This document shows, in pieces, positions 17,007 to 25,079 of a DNA stretch of 64,000 nucleotides. A program made the position numbers and the translations under genes. The notes beneath the pieces were generated by a model. It was not told the origin of the DNA. It worked only from the letters and a program-made list of their open reading frames with translations, and did not search any database. Source of the DNA: Microbacterium sp. M28 (GTDB lineage: Bacteria > Actinomycetota > Actinomycetes > Actinomycetales > Microbacteriaceae). Location: contig NZ_CP107546.1 of the NCBI RefSeq assembly GCF_025836995.1, positions 2,976,001 to 3,040,000 of the forward strand. The letters run 5' to 3'. Position 1 is the stretch's first letter; each line of letters opens with the position of its first letter.

Positions 17007-18467
17007 ATGGACGCTCTGAACGACTTCGTGCTCTCCGCGGGCGACACCCTCTGGACCTGGATCGTGCTTCCGGTGCTGGTGGTCCTCGGGATCTACTTCA
17101 CGCTGCGCTCCGGCGTCGTGCAGTTCCGGATGATCCCCGAGATGTTCCGGACGCTGACCGACCGCACACCGCGCGATGCGGACGGCGAGCCGCAATCGGT
17201 CTCGGCTTTCCAGGCGTTCACGATCTCCGCGGCGTCCCGCGTCGGCGTCGGTAACATCGCCGGTGTCGGCACCGCGATCGCGATCGGCGGCCCTGGGGCG
17301 ATCTTCTGGATGTGGACGATGGCGTTCGTCGGCGGCGCATCCAGCTTCATCGAGTCGACGCTCGGCCAGGCGTACAAGGTGCGCGACAAGGACGGCTTCC
17401 GCGGCGGACCGGCGTACTACATGCAGCACGGCCTGAAGGCGCGCTGGATGGGCATCCTGTTCGCCGTGATCCTCATCGTCTGCTTCCCGTTCGCGTTCAG
17501 CTCGCTGCAGGCCAACACCATCAGCGCGACCGTCTCGTCGAGCTTCGGCGGCGAGATCGGCTGGATCCCCTGGGTCGTCGGCATCGCACTCGCCGTACTG
17601 ACCGCCCTCGTCGTCTTCGGCGGCGTCCGCCGCATCGCGAGCGTCACGCAGGCCGTCGTCCCGGCGATGGCGCTGCTGTACCTGCTCGTGGGGCTCGTCA
17701 TCGTGGGCATGAACATCGAACGCCTGCCGGAGGTGTTCGCCTCGATCTACACGCAGGCGTTCGGCTTCAACGAGATCCTCGGGGCGACGCTCGGCACGAT
17801 CATCATGACCGGCGTCAAGCGCGGCATGTTCTCGAACGAGGCCGGACTCGGATCAGCCCCGAACGCCGGCGCGACGGCGGCGGTGACGCACCCGGTCAAG
17901 CAGGGTCTGGTGCAGACGCTCGGCGTCTACTTCGACACGTTCCTGGTGTGCTCGATCACGGCCTTCATCATCCTCGTCTCCACGCCCGATCTCGCGGGCG
18001 CCGGCAAGGGCATCGAACTGACGCAGGGGGCGATCGTGAGCAACCTGGGCTCCTGGTCGAACGTCCTGTTGAGCGTGATCATCTTCCTTCTCGCGTTCAG
18101 CTCGATCCTCGGCAACTACTACTACGGCGAGTCGAACATCGAGTTCATCACCACGAGCCGGGTCGCGCTGACCACGTACCGCTCGCTCGTCGTCGTCGTG
18201 ATCTTCGTCGGCTCGATCGCCTCCGCCGACCTGATCTGGAACACGGCCGACGGGATCATGGGCCTCATGGCGCTCGTGAACCTCGTCGCCATCGCACTGC
18301 TCTCCGGGGTGGCGTTCAAGCTGCTGCGCGACTATTCGCAGCAGCGCAAGGCGGGTCTGGATCCGGTCTTCACCCGCGCCAGGATGCCGGAGCTGACCGG
18401 CATCCAGTGCTGGGAGGACGAGCTGTCGGTGACCGGGCCGATCGATCTGCCCGCGAAGCGGCGCTGA
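17007..18467 (+). CDS. Alanine/glycine:cation symporter (AGCS family)
   Basis: A 486-residue integral membrane sodium:amino-acid symporter. About eleven helices are visible. The AGCS signature region is FQAFTISAASRVGVGNIAGV followed by GGPGAIFWMW, with GGPAYYMQHG further on and GMFSNEAGLGSAPNAGA in the middle. It imports alanine or glycine with Na+ (or H+). The ATG at 17007 is 6 nt after an imperfect CATACT -10, so a short or leaderless transcript is possible. It stands alone, ends 9 nt before the convergent arsR and is functionally unrelated to its neighbours. Confidence 0.9.
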   Translation: MDALNDFVLSAGDTLWTWIVLPVLVVLGIYFTLRSGVVQFRMIPEMFRTLTDRTPRDADGEPQSVSAFQAFTISAASRVGVGNIAGVGTAIAIGGPGAIFWMWTMAFVGGASSFIESTLGQAYKVRDKDGFRGGPAYYMQHGLKARWMGILFAVILIVCFPFAFSSLQANTISATVSSSFGGEIGWIPWVVGIALAVLTALVVFGGVRRIASVTQAVVPAMALLYLLVGLVIVGMNIERLPEVFASIYTQAFGFNEILGATLGTIIMTGVKRGMFSNEAGLGSAPNAGATAAVTHPVKQGLVQTLGVYFDTFLVCSITAFIILVSTPDLAGAGKGIELTQGAIVSNLGSWSNVLLSVIIFLLAFSSILGNYYYGESNIEFITTSRVALTTYRSLVVVVIFVGSIASADLIWNTADGIMGLMALVNLVAIALLSGVAFKLLRDYSQQRKAGLDPVFTRARMPELTGIQCWEDELSVTGPIDLPAKRR

Positions 18468-18476
18468 CGGCGTCGA

Positions 18477-18815
18477 TCAGGCGCGCAGCGCGTCGGCCGC
18501 GGCCTCCAGCGCGGGCGCGACGATGCGGAAGTAGGCCCAGCGCCCGCGCTGTTCGCGCGTGACGAGCCCGGCGTCCGCGAGCAGCTTCATATGGTGCGAG
18601 ACGGTTCCCTGCGTCAGTCCGACCGGTTCGATCAGGTCGCAGATGCAGGCCTCGCCGCCTGCGCTCGTCGCGATCAGCGACAGCAGACGCACGCGGGTCG
18701 GGTCGCCCAGCGCCTTGAAGACGCGGGCGACGTCCTCGGCCTCGTCGGCCGACAGCGCATCAGCGACGCGCGGGATGCAGCAGGTGCCGGCGTCGATCGT
18801 CGCGGGGAGGGTCAT
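18477..18815 (-). CDS. arsR: ArsR family arsenite-responsive repressor
   Basis: A 112-residue winged-helix repressor of the SmtB/ArsR family. The recognition helix is in GLTQGTVSHHMKLLADAGLV. Cysteines sit at 12, 13, 57 and 59. A vicinal N-terminal pair plus a Cys in the CICDL helix is the As(III)-binding pattern known from Corynebacterium glutamicum ArsR, where one site is built from two subunits. It is transcribed divergently from arsO across an 83-nt region with two TATTGA-N6-TCAATA-type operators, so it should repress both itself and the arsenic genes until As(III) or Sb(III) binds. Confidence 0.9.
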   Translation of the reverse strand: MTLPATIDAGTCCIPRVADALSADEAEDVARVFKALGDPTRVRLLSLIATSAGGEACICDLIEPVGLTQGTVSHHMKLLADAGLVTREQRGRWAYFRIVAPALEAAADALRA

Positions 18816-18832
18816 ATCTCCAGTCTTTCACG

Positions 18833-18886
18833 TATTGACATACTTCGATAGGTGCGCGACAGTCTCCATATTGAAGATTCTCAATG
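18833..18886. promoter_or_regulatory. Two ArsR boxes between arsR and arsO
   Basis: TATTGA-N6-TCGATA (18833-18850) and TATTGA-N6-TCAATG (18869-18886) are near-palindromes with centres 36 bp apart. The same motif recurs before acr3, which supports one regulator for both promoters. Confidence 0.75.
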
Positions 18887-18898
18887 CGAGGAGTTGTG

Positions 18899-20209
18899 AT
18901 GACCGAGCTGCCCGTCGCCATCATCGGAGCAGGCCCGCAGGGTCTCGCCGCCGCAGCGCACCTGACCGAACGCGGGCTGCCCGTCGTCGTCGTCGAACGC
19001 GGCGACGGACCGGGCGCCGCTGTCTCCGAGTGGGGTCATGTCCGCCTGTTCTCGGCATGGCCGGAGCTGACGGATGCCGCGGCACGGCGCCTGCTCGAGC
19101 CGATGGGCTGGAGCGCACCAACGTCGGGCTATCCGACCGGCGCGGAGTGGGTGAACGAGTACCTCGCCCCGCTCGCGGAGGCTCTCGGCGATCGCATCAC
19201 CTACGGCGCGACCGTGACCGGCATTTCGCGCCAGGGCCGCGACAAGGTCGTCGACGGCGGTCGCCGGAGCCAGCCGTTCGTGTTGCACATCCGTGACGCC
19301 GAGGGCAGCGAGAGCCGATTGAGCGCCCGCGCCGTGATCGACGCGAGCGGCACGTGGAGCCTCCCGAATCCCGCCGGCGCAGATGGCATCCCCGCACTCG
19401 GCGAGGCCGCGGCATCCGAGCGGATCTCGTACCGCATCCCCGACGACGTGTCCGAGCTCGCCGGTTCGCACGTGGTCGTCGTCGGCGCCGGACACTCCGC
19501 GGCCCACACCGCGCTTCGGCTGGGCGAACTGGCCAGGCGGTCGCCGGACACGCAGGTCACGTGGCTGCTGCGTCGCGGCAGCGCGATGAACGTCTTCGGC
19601 GGTGGGGCCGCTGATGAGCTTCCGGAGCGTGCGGCACTCGGATCCCGCGCCCGCAAGATGATCGACGAGGGTTTGGGGAACCTGGTGACGGGATTCCGCG
19701 TTGCGGAGTTCCGTGCGGACCGCGACGATCTGACGATCGTCGCCGAGGACGGGCGGGACGTCGCAGAGGTGTCGCAGGTGTTCGCGCTCACCGGATTCCG
19801 CCCCGACACGCAGATGCTGCGGGAACTGCGGATCGCTCTCGACCCCGCGCTGGAGGCCGTCGCCGGAATCGCCGCCGAGATCGATCCCAACATCCACTCC
19901 TGTGGGACAGTCGCGGCCACCGGTGCAGCCCAGCTGACCCAGCCCGAACCAGGCGTGTTCATCGTGGGCTCAAAGAGCTACGGCCGCGCTCCCACGTTCC
20001 TCGCCCTCACCGGTTACGAGCAGGTGCGCAGTGTGGCCGCCCACCTCGCGGGCGACCTCGAAGCGGCGGCACGCAATGAGCTCGCCCTGCCGGAGACCGG
20101 CGTCTGCGGCGGTTCGGGCGACTTCGGCGACGACGGCGGATGCTGTGCCGCACCCGCCACGGTCTCGCTGCAGACCGATGGGCGACCGCTGCTGGGCATC
20201 CTGTCCTGA
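18899..20209 (+). CDS. arsO: ArsO-type flavin-dependent monooxygenase
   Basis: A 436-residue FAD/NAD(P)H-binding oxidoreductase. The FAD motif is VAIIGAGPQGLAAAAHL at the start; a second dinucleotide motif, VVVVGAGHSAAHTAL, is in the middle. It resembles the putative flavin monooxygenases called ArsO in actinobacterial arsenic operons, whose reaction is not settled. The C-terminus carries a cysteine group (Cys in TGVCGG and the pair in GGCCAAP) that could bind arsenite or act in redox. The ATG at 18899 has GAGG upstream. It is the first gene of the ars cluster after the ArsR-controlled divergent promoter. Confidence 0.75.
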   Translation: MTELPVAIIGAGPQGLAAAAHLTERGLPVVVVERGDGPGAAVSEWGHVRLFSAWPELTDAAARRLLEPMGWSAPTSGYPTGAEWVNEYLAPLAEALGDRITYGATVTGISRQGRDKVVDGGRRSQPFVLHIRDAEGSESRLSARAVIDASGTWSLPNPAGADGIPALGEAAASERISYRIPDDVSELAGSHVVVVGAGHSAAHTALRLGELARRSPDTQVTWLLRRGSAMNVFGGGAADELPERAALGSRARKMIDEGLGNLVTGFRVAEFRADRDDLTIVAEDGRDVAEVSQVFALTGFRPDTQMLRELRIALDPALEAVAGIAAEIDPNIHSCGTVAATGAAQLTQPEPGVFIVGSKSYGRAPTFLALTGYEQVRSVAAHLAGDLEAAARNELALPETGVCGGSGDFGDDGGCCAAPATVSLQTDGRPLLGILS

Positions 20210-20230
20210 TCGCCGCTCGGTTGCCCACTG

Positions 20231-20264
20231 TATTGATTTCTGTCAATATAGACAACGATCAATA
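20231..20264. promoter_or_regulatory. Tandem ArsR boxes before acr3
   Basis: TATTGA-N6-TCAATA (20231-20248) is a perfect 6-6-6 palindrome. TATAGA-N6-TCAATA (20247-20264) overlaps its end by 2 bp. They lie between arsO and acr3, so acr3-arsR/C-arsC has its own arsenite-controlled promoter. Confidence 0.75.
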
Positions 20265-20276
20265 CAGGAGGCTCGA

Positions 20277-21365
20277 GTGACCACCACCGCCCCCGCAGCC
20301 ACCACTCGGCGCCTCTCGACGCTGGACCGTTGGCTGCCGCTCTGGATCGGCCTGGCGATGGTCGCCGGCCTCCTGCTGGCCCGTTTCGTCCCTGGGCTCT
20401 CCGGTCTGCTCGCCGCCCTCGAGGTCGGTGGGATCTCGATCCCGATCGCGATCGGGCTGCTCGTGATGATGTATCCGGTGCTCGCGAAGGTCCGCTACGA
20501 CAAGGTCGCCGCCGTCACCGGCGACAAGAAGCTCCTGATCTCCTCGCTGGTGCTGAACTGGCTCGTCGGGCCCGCGCTGATGTTCACGCTCGCGTGGACG
20601 TTCCTGCCGGACCTCCCCGAGTACCGCACCGGGCTCATCATCGTCGGGCTCGCCCGCTGCATCGCCATGGTCGTCATCTGGAACGATCTCGCGTGCGGCG
20701 ACCGGGAGGCCGCAGCGGTGCTCGTCGCGATCAACTCCGTCTTCCAGGTGATCGCGTTCTCGCTGCTCGGCTGGTTCTACCTCACGGTCCTTCCCGGCTG
20801 GCTCGGACTTGATACGCAGGGGCTCGAGATCTCGGTCTGGCAGATCGCGCTGAACGTGCTGATCTTCCTCGGCATCCCGCTGGTCGCGGGTTTCGCCTCG
20901 CGCTACCTCGGCGAGCGCAGCAAGGGCCGCGAATGGTACGAGGAGAGCTTCCTCCCCCGCGTCGGCCCGTGGGCGCTGTACGGCCTGCTGTTCACGATCG
21001 TGCTGCTGTTCGCACTGCAAGGCGACCAGATCGCACAGCACCCGTGGGATGTCGCCCGCATCGCCATGCCGTTGCTGGCTTACTTCGCGATCATGTGGTT
21101 CGCCGGGCTGCTGACCGGCAAGGCGCTCGGGATCGGCTACGCGCGTTCCACCACACTGGCGTTCACTGCCGCGGGTAACAACTTCGAGCTCGCGATCGCC
21201 GTCGCGATCGGCACGTTCGGCGCGACATCCGGCGAGGCGCTGGCCGGCGTCGTCGGCCCGCTCATCGAGGTGCCCGTGCTCGTCGGGCTCGTCTACGTCT
21301 CGCTCTGGACGGCGAAGCGCTGGTTCCACACCGATCCGTACGCCACAGAGAGGATGCCGAGATGA
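20277..21365 (+). CDS. acr3: Arsenite efflux transporter ACR3
   Basis: A 362-residue membrane protein with ten predicted helices, the usual length for ACR3. It extrudes As(III) (and perhaps Sb(III)). The essential cysteine and its surroundings are seen in LIIVGLARCIAMVVIWNDLACGD, split here as LARCIAMVV and WNDLACGD; AAGNNFELAIAVAIG near the C-terminus is also typical. The GTG start at 20277 has a full AGGAGG 6 nt upstream. Two ArsR boxes are directly in front. It overlaps the downstream arsR-arsC fusion by 4 nt, so efflux and reduction are coupled. Confidence 0.93.
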   Translation: MTTTAPAATTRRLSTLDRWLPLWIGLAMVAGLLLARFVPGLSGLLAALEVGGISIPIAIGLLVMMYPVLAKVRYDKVAAVTGDKKLLISSLVLNWLVGPALMFTLAWTFLPDLPEYRTGLIIVGLARCIAMVVIWNDLACGDREAAAVLVAINSVFQVIAFSLLGWFYLTVLPGWLGLDTQGLEISVWQIALNVLIFLGIPLVAGFASRYLGERSKGREWYEESFLPRVGPWALYGLLFTIVLLFALQGDQIAQHPWDVARIAMPLLAYFAIMWFAGLLTGKALGIGYARSTTLAFTAAGNNFELAIAVAIGTFGATSGEALAGVVGPLIEVPVLVGLVYVSLWTAKRWFHTDPYATERMPR

Positions 21366-22348
21366 ACGCCGCGCTGACCGTCGAGGAAACATGCAGCCCG
21401 GTCGCCACCCACGCCATCGGTGCGGATGCCGCGGCGTCCGTCGCCTCCGCACTGAAGGCTCTCTCGGATCCGTTACGTCTGCGGATGCTGTCGGCCATCG
21501 CCTCCGATCCCCGAGGCGAGTCGTGCGTGTGCGATCTCGCCGAACTCGCCGCGGTCTCGCAGCCGACCGTCTCGCATCATCTCAAGGTGCTCAAGGACGT
21601 CGAGGTGCTGACGTCAGAGCGCCGAGGGACCTGGGTCTGGTACCGGATCAACCCGAACCGCCGAGGTGCGGTCACCGCTCTTCTGGATTCGTTCGCTCCC
21701 GCGACCGTGGCGCCGTGGAGCGCTACCTCCGAGGATTCCGGCCGTCCCGATTTCGACGCACGGATCACGCATCTTGCGGAGGAACTCTCCGCCGAGGTCC
21801 CGGACCTCGATCCGAACGCCGTCCTCACCATCGTGCGCGAGTCGTACACGTCACTCGCTCGCACGGCCCGAGTGCATTCCGCACTCGTCCCGCTGACCGA
21901 GCGCTTCGCCCGTCAACGTCTGGACGACCTCACCCGCGACCGCGACGCATCGGTGCCACAGGTGCTGTTCGTCTGCGTCGCGAACGCGGGGCGATCGCAG
22001 CTCGCCGCTGCGCTGGTGAATCAGATGGCCGGCGGAAAGGTGGTCGCGCGTTCCGCAGGGTCCAGCCCTGCGGACGTCATCCACCCGCACGTGCGCTCGA
22101 TCCTCGCGGAGATCGAGGGCGAGAGCGCCGCGGAGCGCTTCCCCAAACCCCTCACCGACGATGCCGTCCGCGCAGCGGACGTGGTGATCACCATGGGATG
22201 CGGCGACGTCTGCCCGATCATCCCCGGCGTCCGGTACGACGACTGGGCTGTCGGCGATCCGGCGCTTGCCTCCGCAGAAGGCGTCGCAGCGATCCGCGAC
22301 GACATCGCCGACCGGGTGCGCACACTCGTCGACGACCTCACAGATTGA
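21362..22348 (+). CDS. ArsR-ArsC fusion protein (repressor plus arsenate reductase domain)
   Basis: A 328-residue fusion. Residues 20-100 are an ArsR winged helix (KALSDPLRLRMLSAIA, SQPTVSHHLKVLKDV), with Cys11, Cys55 and Cys57 as possible As(III) ligands. Residues about 125-195 are a small helical bundle of a kind often found before actinobacterial phosphatase domains. From about 198 on it is a low-molecular-weight tyrosine-phosphatase fold with the CX5R active site CVANAGR (Cys205) and MGCGDVCP. It could sense arsenite and reduce arsenate. It overlaps acr3 in ATGA and is followed by a stand-alone ArsC. No frameshift separates the domains. Confidence 0.85.
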   Translation: MNAALTVEETCSPVATHAIGADAAASVASALKALSDPLRLRMLSAIASDPRGESCVCDLAELAAVSQPTVSHHLKVLKDVEVLTSERRGTWVWYRINPNRRGAVTALLDSFAPATVAPWSATSEDSGRPDFDARITHLAEELSAEVPDLDPNAVLTIVRESYTSLARTARVHSALVPLTERFARQRLDDLTRDRDASVPQVLFVCVANAGRSQLAAALVNQMAGGKVVARSAGSSPADVIHPHVRSILAEIEGESAAERFPKPLTDDAVRAADVVITMGCGDVCPIIPGVRYDDWAVGDPALASAEGVAAIRDDIADRVRTLVDDLTD

Positions 22349-22374
22349 CCCATCCCCTTCGACCAGGAGAAACA

Positions 22375-22782
22375 ATGACCGACACGACCACCAAGCCCTC
22401 CGTCCTGTTCGTCTGCGTGCACAACGCCGGACGCTCGCAGATGGCCGCGGGCTTCCTCCGCGACATCGCCGGCGATCGCATCGAGGTGCGCTCGGCCGGA
22501 TCCGTGCCCGCCGACCGGATCAACCCCATCGCGGTCGAGGCGATGGCCGAGCTCGGCATCGACATCACCGCCGAGACGCCCAAGGTCCTCACGACCGAGG
22601 CCGTGCAGGCGTCGGACGTCGTGATCACGATGGGATGCGGCGACGCGTGCCCGTTCTTCCCCGGCAAGCGCTACGAGGACTGGAAGCTCGATGACCCGGC
22701 CGGTCAGGGCATCGACGCCGTTCGTCCGATCCGCGACGAGATCCGCGGACGCATCGAAGCACTGGTCGCCGAGCTCATCTGA
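22375..22782 (+). CDS. arsC: Arsenate reductase (LMW-PTP family)
   Basis: A 135-residue enzyme that reduces As(V) to As(III) for export by ACR3. The nucleophile is Cys14 in the loop CVHNAGR, Arg20 binds the oxyanion, and Cys88 and Cys92 lie in TMGCGDACP. The fold is the tyrosine-phosphatase type. In actinobacteria such enzymes use mycothiol/mycoredoxin for turnover, as known from Corynebacterium; that is assumed here. The ATG at 22375 has AGGAGA upstream and is 26 nt after the fusion gene, last in the ars operon. Confidence 0.92.
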   Translation: MTDTTTKPSVLFVCVHNAGRSQMAAGFLRDIAGDRIEVRSAGSVPADRINPIAVEAMAELGIDITAETPKVLTTEAVQASDVVITMGCGDACPFFPGKRYEDWKLDDPAGQGIDAVRPIRDEIRGRIEALVAELI

Positions 22783-22887
22783 CCCTGGTCGCCGTTTCGA
22801 TGGCGTGAGGGAGCCGTGAGGATCCGCCCGCATGGATCCCGTTAGGATCGCGTTGCGCGTGTCGACGCACGCGTAGTGTGCCCTCTT

Positions 22888-24255
22888 GTGGTTCATTCCG
22901 TCACCCCTCAGCGCCCGCCCCAGCGGAGGTCGCGACACCTCGCTCCGGCGCAGGCGATCGCGACCGGGTTCGGAGCGACGATCCTGATCGGCACCCTGCT
23001 GCTGATGCTGCCGATCTCCTCGGCGAAGAGCAGCTGGACCGGCTTCGTCGACGCGCTGTTCACGTCGACCTCCGCGGTCTGCGTGACCGGGTTGATCACC
23101 GTGGATACCGCGACGCACTGGAGCGGGTTCGGCAAGGTCGTGATCCTGCTGCTGATCCAGCTCGGGGGTCTCGGCATCATGCTGTTCGCTTCGCTGCTCG
23201 GCCTGGCCCTGGCTCGGAAGCTGTCGGTGCGGTCGCGCGTGATCGCCGGCACCGAGACGAAGACGACCAGCAGCGGTGATGTGAAACGCGTCGCCACCGG
23301 CATCCTGCTGACCACGCTCGTGATCGAAGCCTCCGTCGCCGTCCTGCTGTTCGTCCGCTTCGTCACCGCCTACGACTACGACCTCGGGAAGGCGATCTGG
23401 CACGCCGTCTTCCACTCCGTGTCGTCGTTCAACAACGCCGGGTTCGCGCTGTACACCGACAGCCTGATGGGCTTCGTGTCGGATCCGTGGATCTGCCTGC
23501 CCATCTGCGCGGCGATCATCCTCGGCGGACTCGGCTTCCCTGTGCTGCGTCAGCTGCGCAAGGAGCTGCGCCGCCCGCTGCACTGGACGATGAACACCCG
23601 CATCGTGCTGTGGGCGACCGCCACGCTGCTCGTGCTCGGCACGGCATACGTGGTGGTCATCGAGTGGGACAACCCCGGAACCCTCGGCGGGCTGGACCCG
23701 GCATCCCGGATCCTCGCCGGCTTCTTCCACGCCGTGCAGGCCCGCACCGCGGGGTTCAACTCCGTCGACATCGCCCAGATGCACGACGAGACCTGGCTCG
23801 GCACCGACGTGCTGATGTTCATCGGTGGAGGCCCTGCCGGCACCGCAGGCGGCATCAAGGTCACGACGTTCGCCGTACTGTTCTTCATCATGCTCACCGA
23901 GCTGCGCGGCGGCACGGCCGTGAACGTGTTCGGCAAGCGTCTGTCCCGCGCGGTGCACCGCGAGGCGATCACCGTCGTCATCGTCGCGCTCGGCGCCGTC
24001 ATGGCCGCGGTCATCGCGATCCTCGCCATCACCGACCTCGATCTCGATCAGGTCCTGTTCGAGGTCGTCTCCGCGTTCGGCACGGTCGGGATGTCGACCG
24101 GCATCACCGCCGGCCTCCCCGAGGCTGCGCAGCTCATCCTCGTGCTGCTCATGTTCCTCGGTCGCCTGGGCCCACTGACCCTCGGCTCCGCGCTCGCCCT
24201 GCGAGAGCGCACGACCGGATACGAACTCCCCAAGGAACGTCCGGCGATCGGCTGA
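22888..24255 (+). CDS. ktrB: Potassium uptake channel subunit KtrB (TrkH family)
   Basis: A membrane protein of about 455 residues with four pore repeats. Filter-like turns are TSTSAVCVTGLITVDT, HSVSSFNNAGF, ARTAGFNSVD and SAFGTVGMSTGIT. This is the TrkH/KtrB superfamily, and the length and single-RCK partner favour Ktr. It takes up K+, in Ktr systems driven by Na+. The GTG at 22888 is 8 nt after a TAGTGT box, suggesting a leaderless mRNA; the GTG at 22876 would add four residues but falls within that box. The regulatory subunit ktrA follows 31 nt later. Confidence 0.88.
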   Translation: MVHSVTPQRPPQRRSRHLAPAQAIATGFGATILIGTLLLMLPISSAKSSWTGFVDALFTSTSAVCVTGLITVDTATHWSGFGKVVILLLIQLGGLGIMLFASLLGLALARKLSVRSRVIAGTETKTTSSGDVKRVATGILLTTLVIEASVAVLLFVRFVTAYDYDLGKAIWHAVFHSVSSFNNAGFALYTDSLMGFVSDPWICLPICAAIILGGLGFPVLRQLRKELRRPLHWTMNTRIVLWATATLLVLGTAYVVVIEWDNPGTLGGLDPASRILAGFFHAVQARTAGFNSVDIAQMHDETWLGTDVLMFIGGGPAGTAGGIKVTTFAVLFFIMLTELRGGTAVNVFGKRLSRAVHREAITVVIVALGAVMAAVIAILAITDLDLDQVLFEVVSAFGTVGMSTGITAGLPEAAQLILVLLMFLGRLGPLTLGSALALRERTTGYELPKERPAIG

Positions 24256-24286
24256 CGCCGACGAACGGAATGCGAAAGGACCCCAC

Positions 24287-24982
24287 ATGACCAGATTCCT
24301 CTCCTTCGGACAGGACGCCCGCAGGATCGCGGAGGCCGACTCGGTCGCCGTGATCGGGCTCGGCAGATTCGGCACCTCGCTCGCTCTCGAGCTGATGGAC
24401 TCCGGCACGGATGTGCTCGGCGTCGACGCGGACGAGGCGGTCGTCCAGGCGCTCAACGGCGCGCTGACGCAGGTCGTGCGCGCGGACTCGACGCGGATGG
24501 ACGTGCTTCAGCAGCTCGCGATCGGTGACTTCGACCGGGTCGTCGTGGCGATCGGCAGCGACATCACGGCATCGATCCTCACGGCATCCCTGCTGCTGCA
24601 GCTGAACGTCCCCGTCATCTGGGCGAAGGCCGTCGACGAGCAGCACGGCGCGGTTCTCGAGCAGCTCGGCGTGCACAAGGTCGTCTACCCGGAGAAGGAC
24701 ATGGGACGCCGCGTCGCACACCTCGTCCGCGGCGCCGCAGCCGATTACCTCGAGATCGACAAGGGCTATGCCGTCGTCAAGACCATCGCACCGCAGTTCC
24801 TGCACGGCATCACGCTCACCGAGGGGGCCGTGCGCCGCACGCACAACGTGACGATCGCCGCGTATCGCGGCGTCGACGGCGAGTGGCGCAACGCCCAAGC
24901 AGACACCGTCCTCGGCGACGGCGATGTCGTCCTGGTCGTCGGTCCGACGCGAGAGGTCGAACGCTTCGCACAGCTGCGCTGA
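24287..24982 (+). CDS. ktrA: Potassium uptake regulator KtrA (RCK domain)
   Basis: A 231-residue cytoplasmic protein with an N-terminal Rossmann/RCK_N fold ([18 protein letters not shown], then LGVDADE) and a C-terminal RCK_C domain from about residue 150 ([21 protein letters not shown] and [13 protein letters not shown]). It forms a ring below KtrB and gates it in response to ATP/ADP or NAD(H); c-di-AMP binding by the C-domain is known in relatives. One RCK unit only, so Ktr rather than the double E. coli TrkA. The ATG at 24287 has GAAAGGA in front. It follows ktrB and precedes nhaA, a monovalent-cation cluster. Confidence 0.9.
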   Translation: MTRFLSFGQDARRIAEADSVAVIGLGRFGTSLALELMDSGTDVLGVDADEAVVQALNGALTQVVRADSTRMDVLQQLAIGDFDRVVVAIGSDITASILTASLLLQLNVPVIWAKAVDEQHGAVLEQLGVHKVVYPEKDMGRRVAHLVRGAAADYLEIDKGYAVVKTIAPQFLHGITLTEGAVRRTHNVTIAAYRGVDGEWRNAQADTVLGDGDVVLVVGPTREVERFAQLR

Positions 24983-25014
24983 CGCCGGCCCTCGGCTGGG
25001 ACAGCGCGCTCGGC

Positions 25015-25079
25015 TAGAATGGGTGGCGGAGAGTCGGGAAGTCTGGTCGACGGCCCCGTCCTCGACCCGAAAGGCGCCC
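25015..25079 (+). ncRNA. Candidate structured 5' leader of nhaA (copy 1)
   Basis: A TAGAAT -10 box (25015-25020) is followed after 7 nt by GGAG at 25028, the predicted transcript start. The block continues with a stem, GTCG (25033-25036) with CGAC (25048-25051), closing an 11-nt loop GGAAGTCTGGT. A competing helix, GGTCGA (25045-25050) with TCGACC (25062-25067), would open it. The same block with the same spacing precedes the ABC transporter at 26510. This looks like a cis-regulatory RNA of no family I can name. Confidence 0.55.

Noticed and set aside
22840..22875. Structured leader of ktrB (c-di-AMP riboswitch)
   Set aside because: A small inverted repeat (CGCGTG/CACGCG) is present, but the gap is under 110 nt and has none of the conserved ydaO-type core; the start appears leaderless.
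25028..25060. Cobalamin riboswitch before nhaA
   Set aside because: GGGAAG and a following GGT resemble the B12 riboswitch core, but the B12 box and the surrounding helices are missing and the leader is only about 52 nt long.
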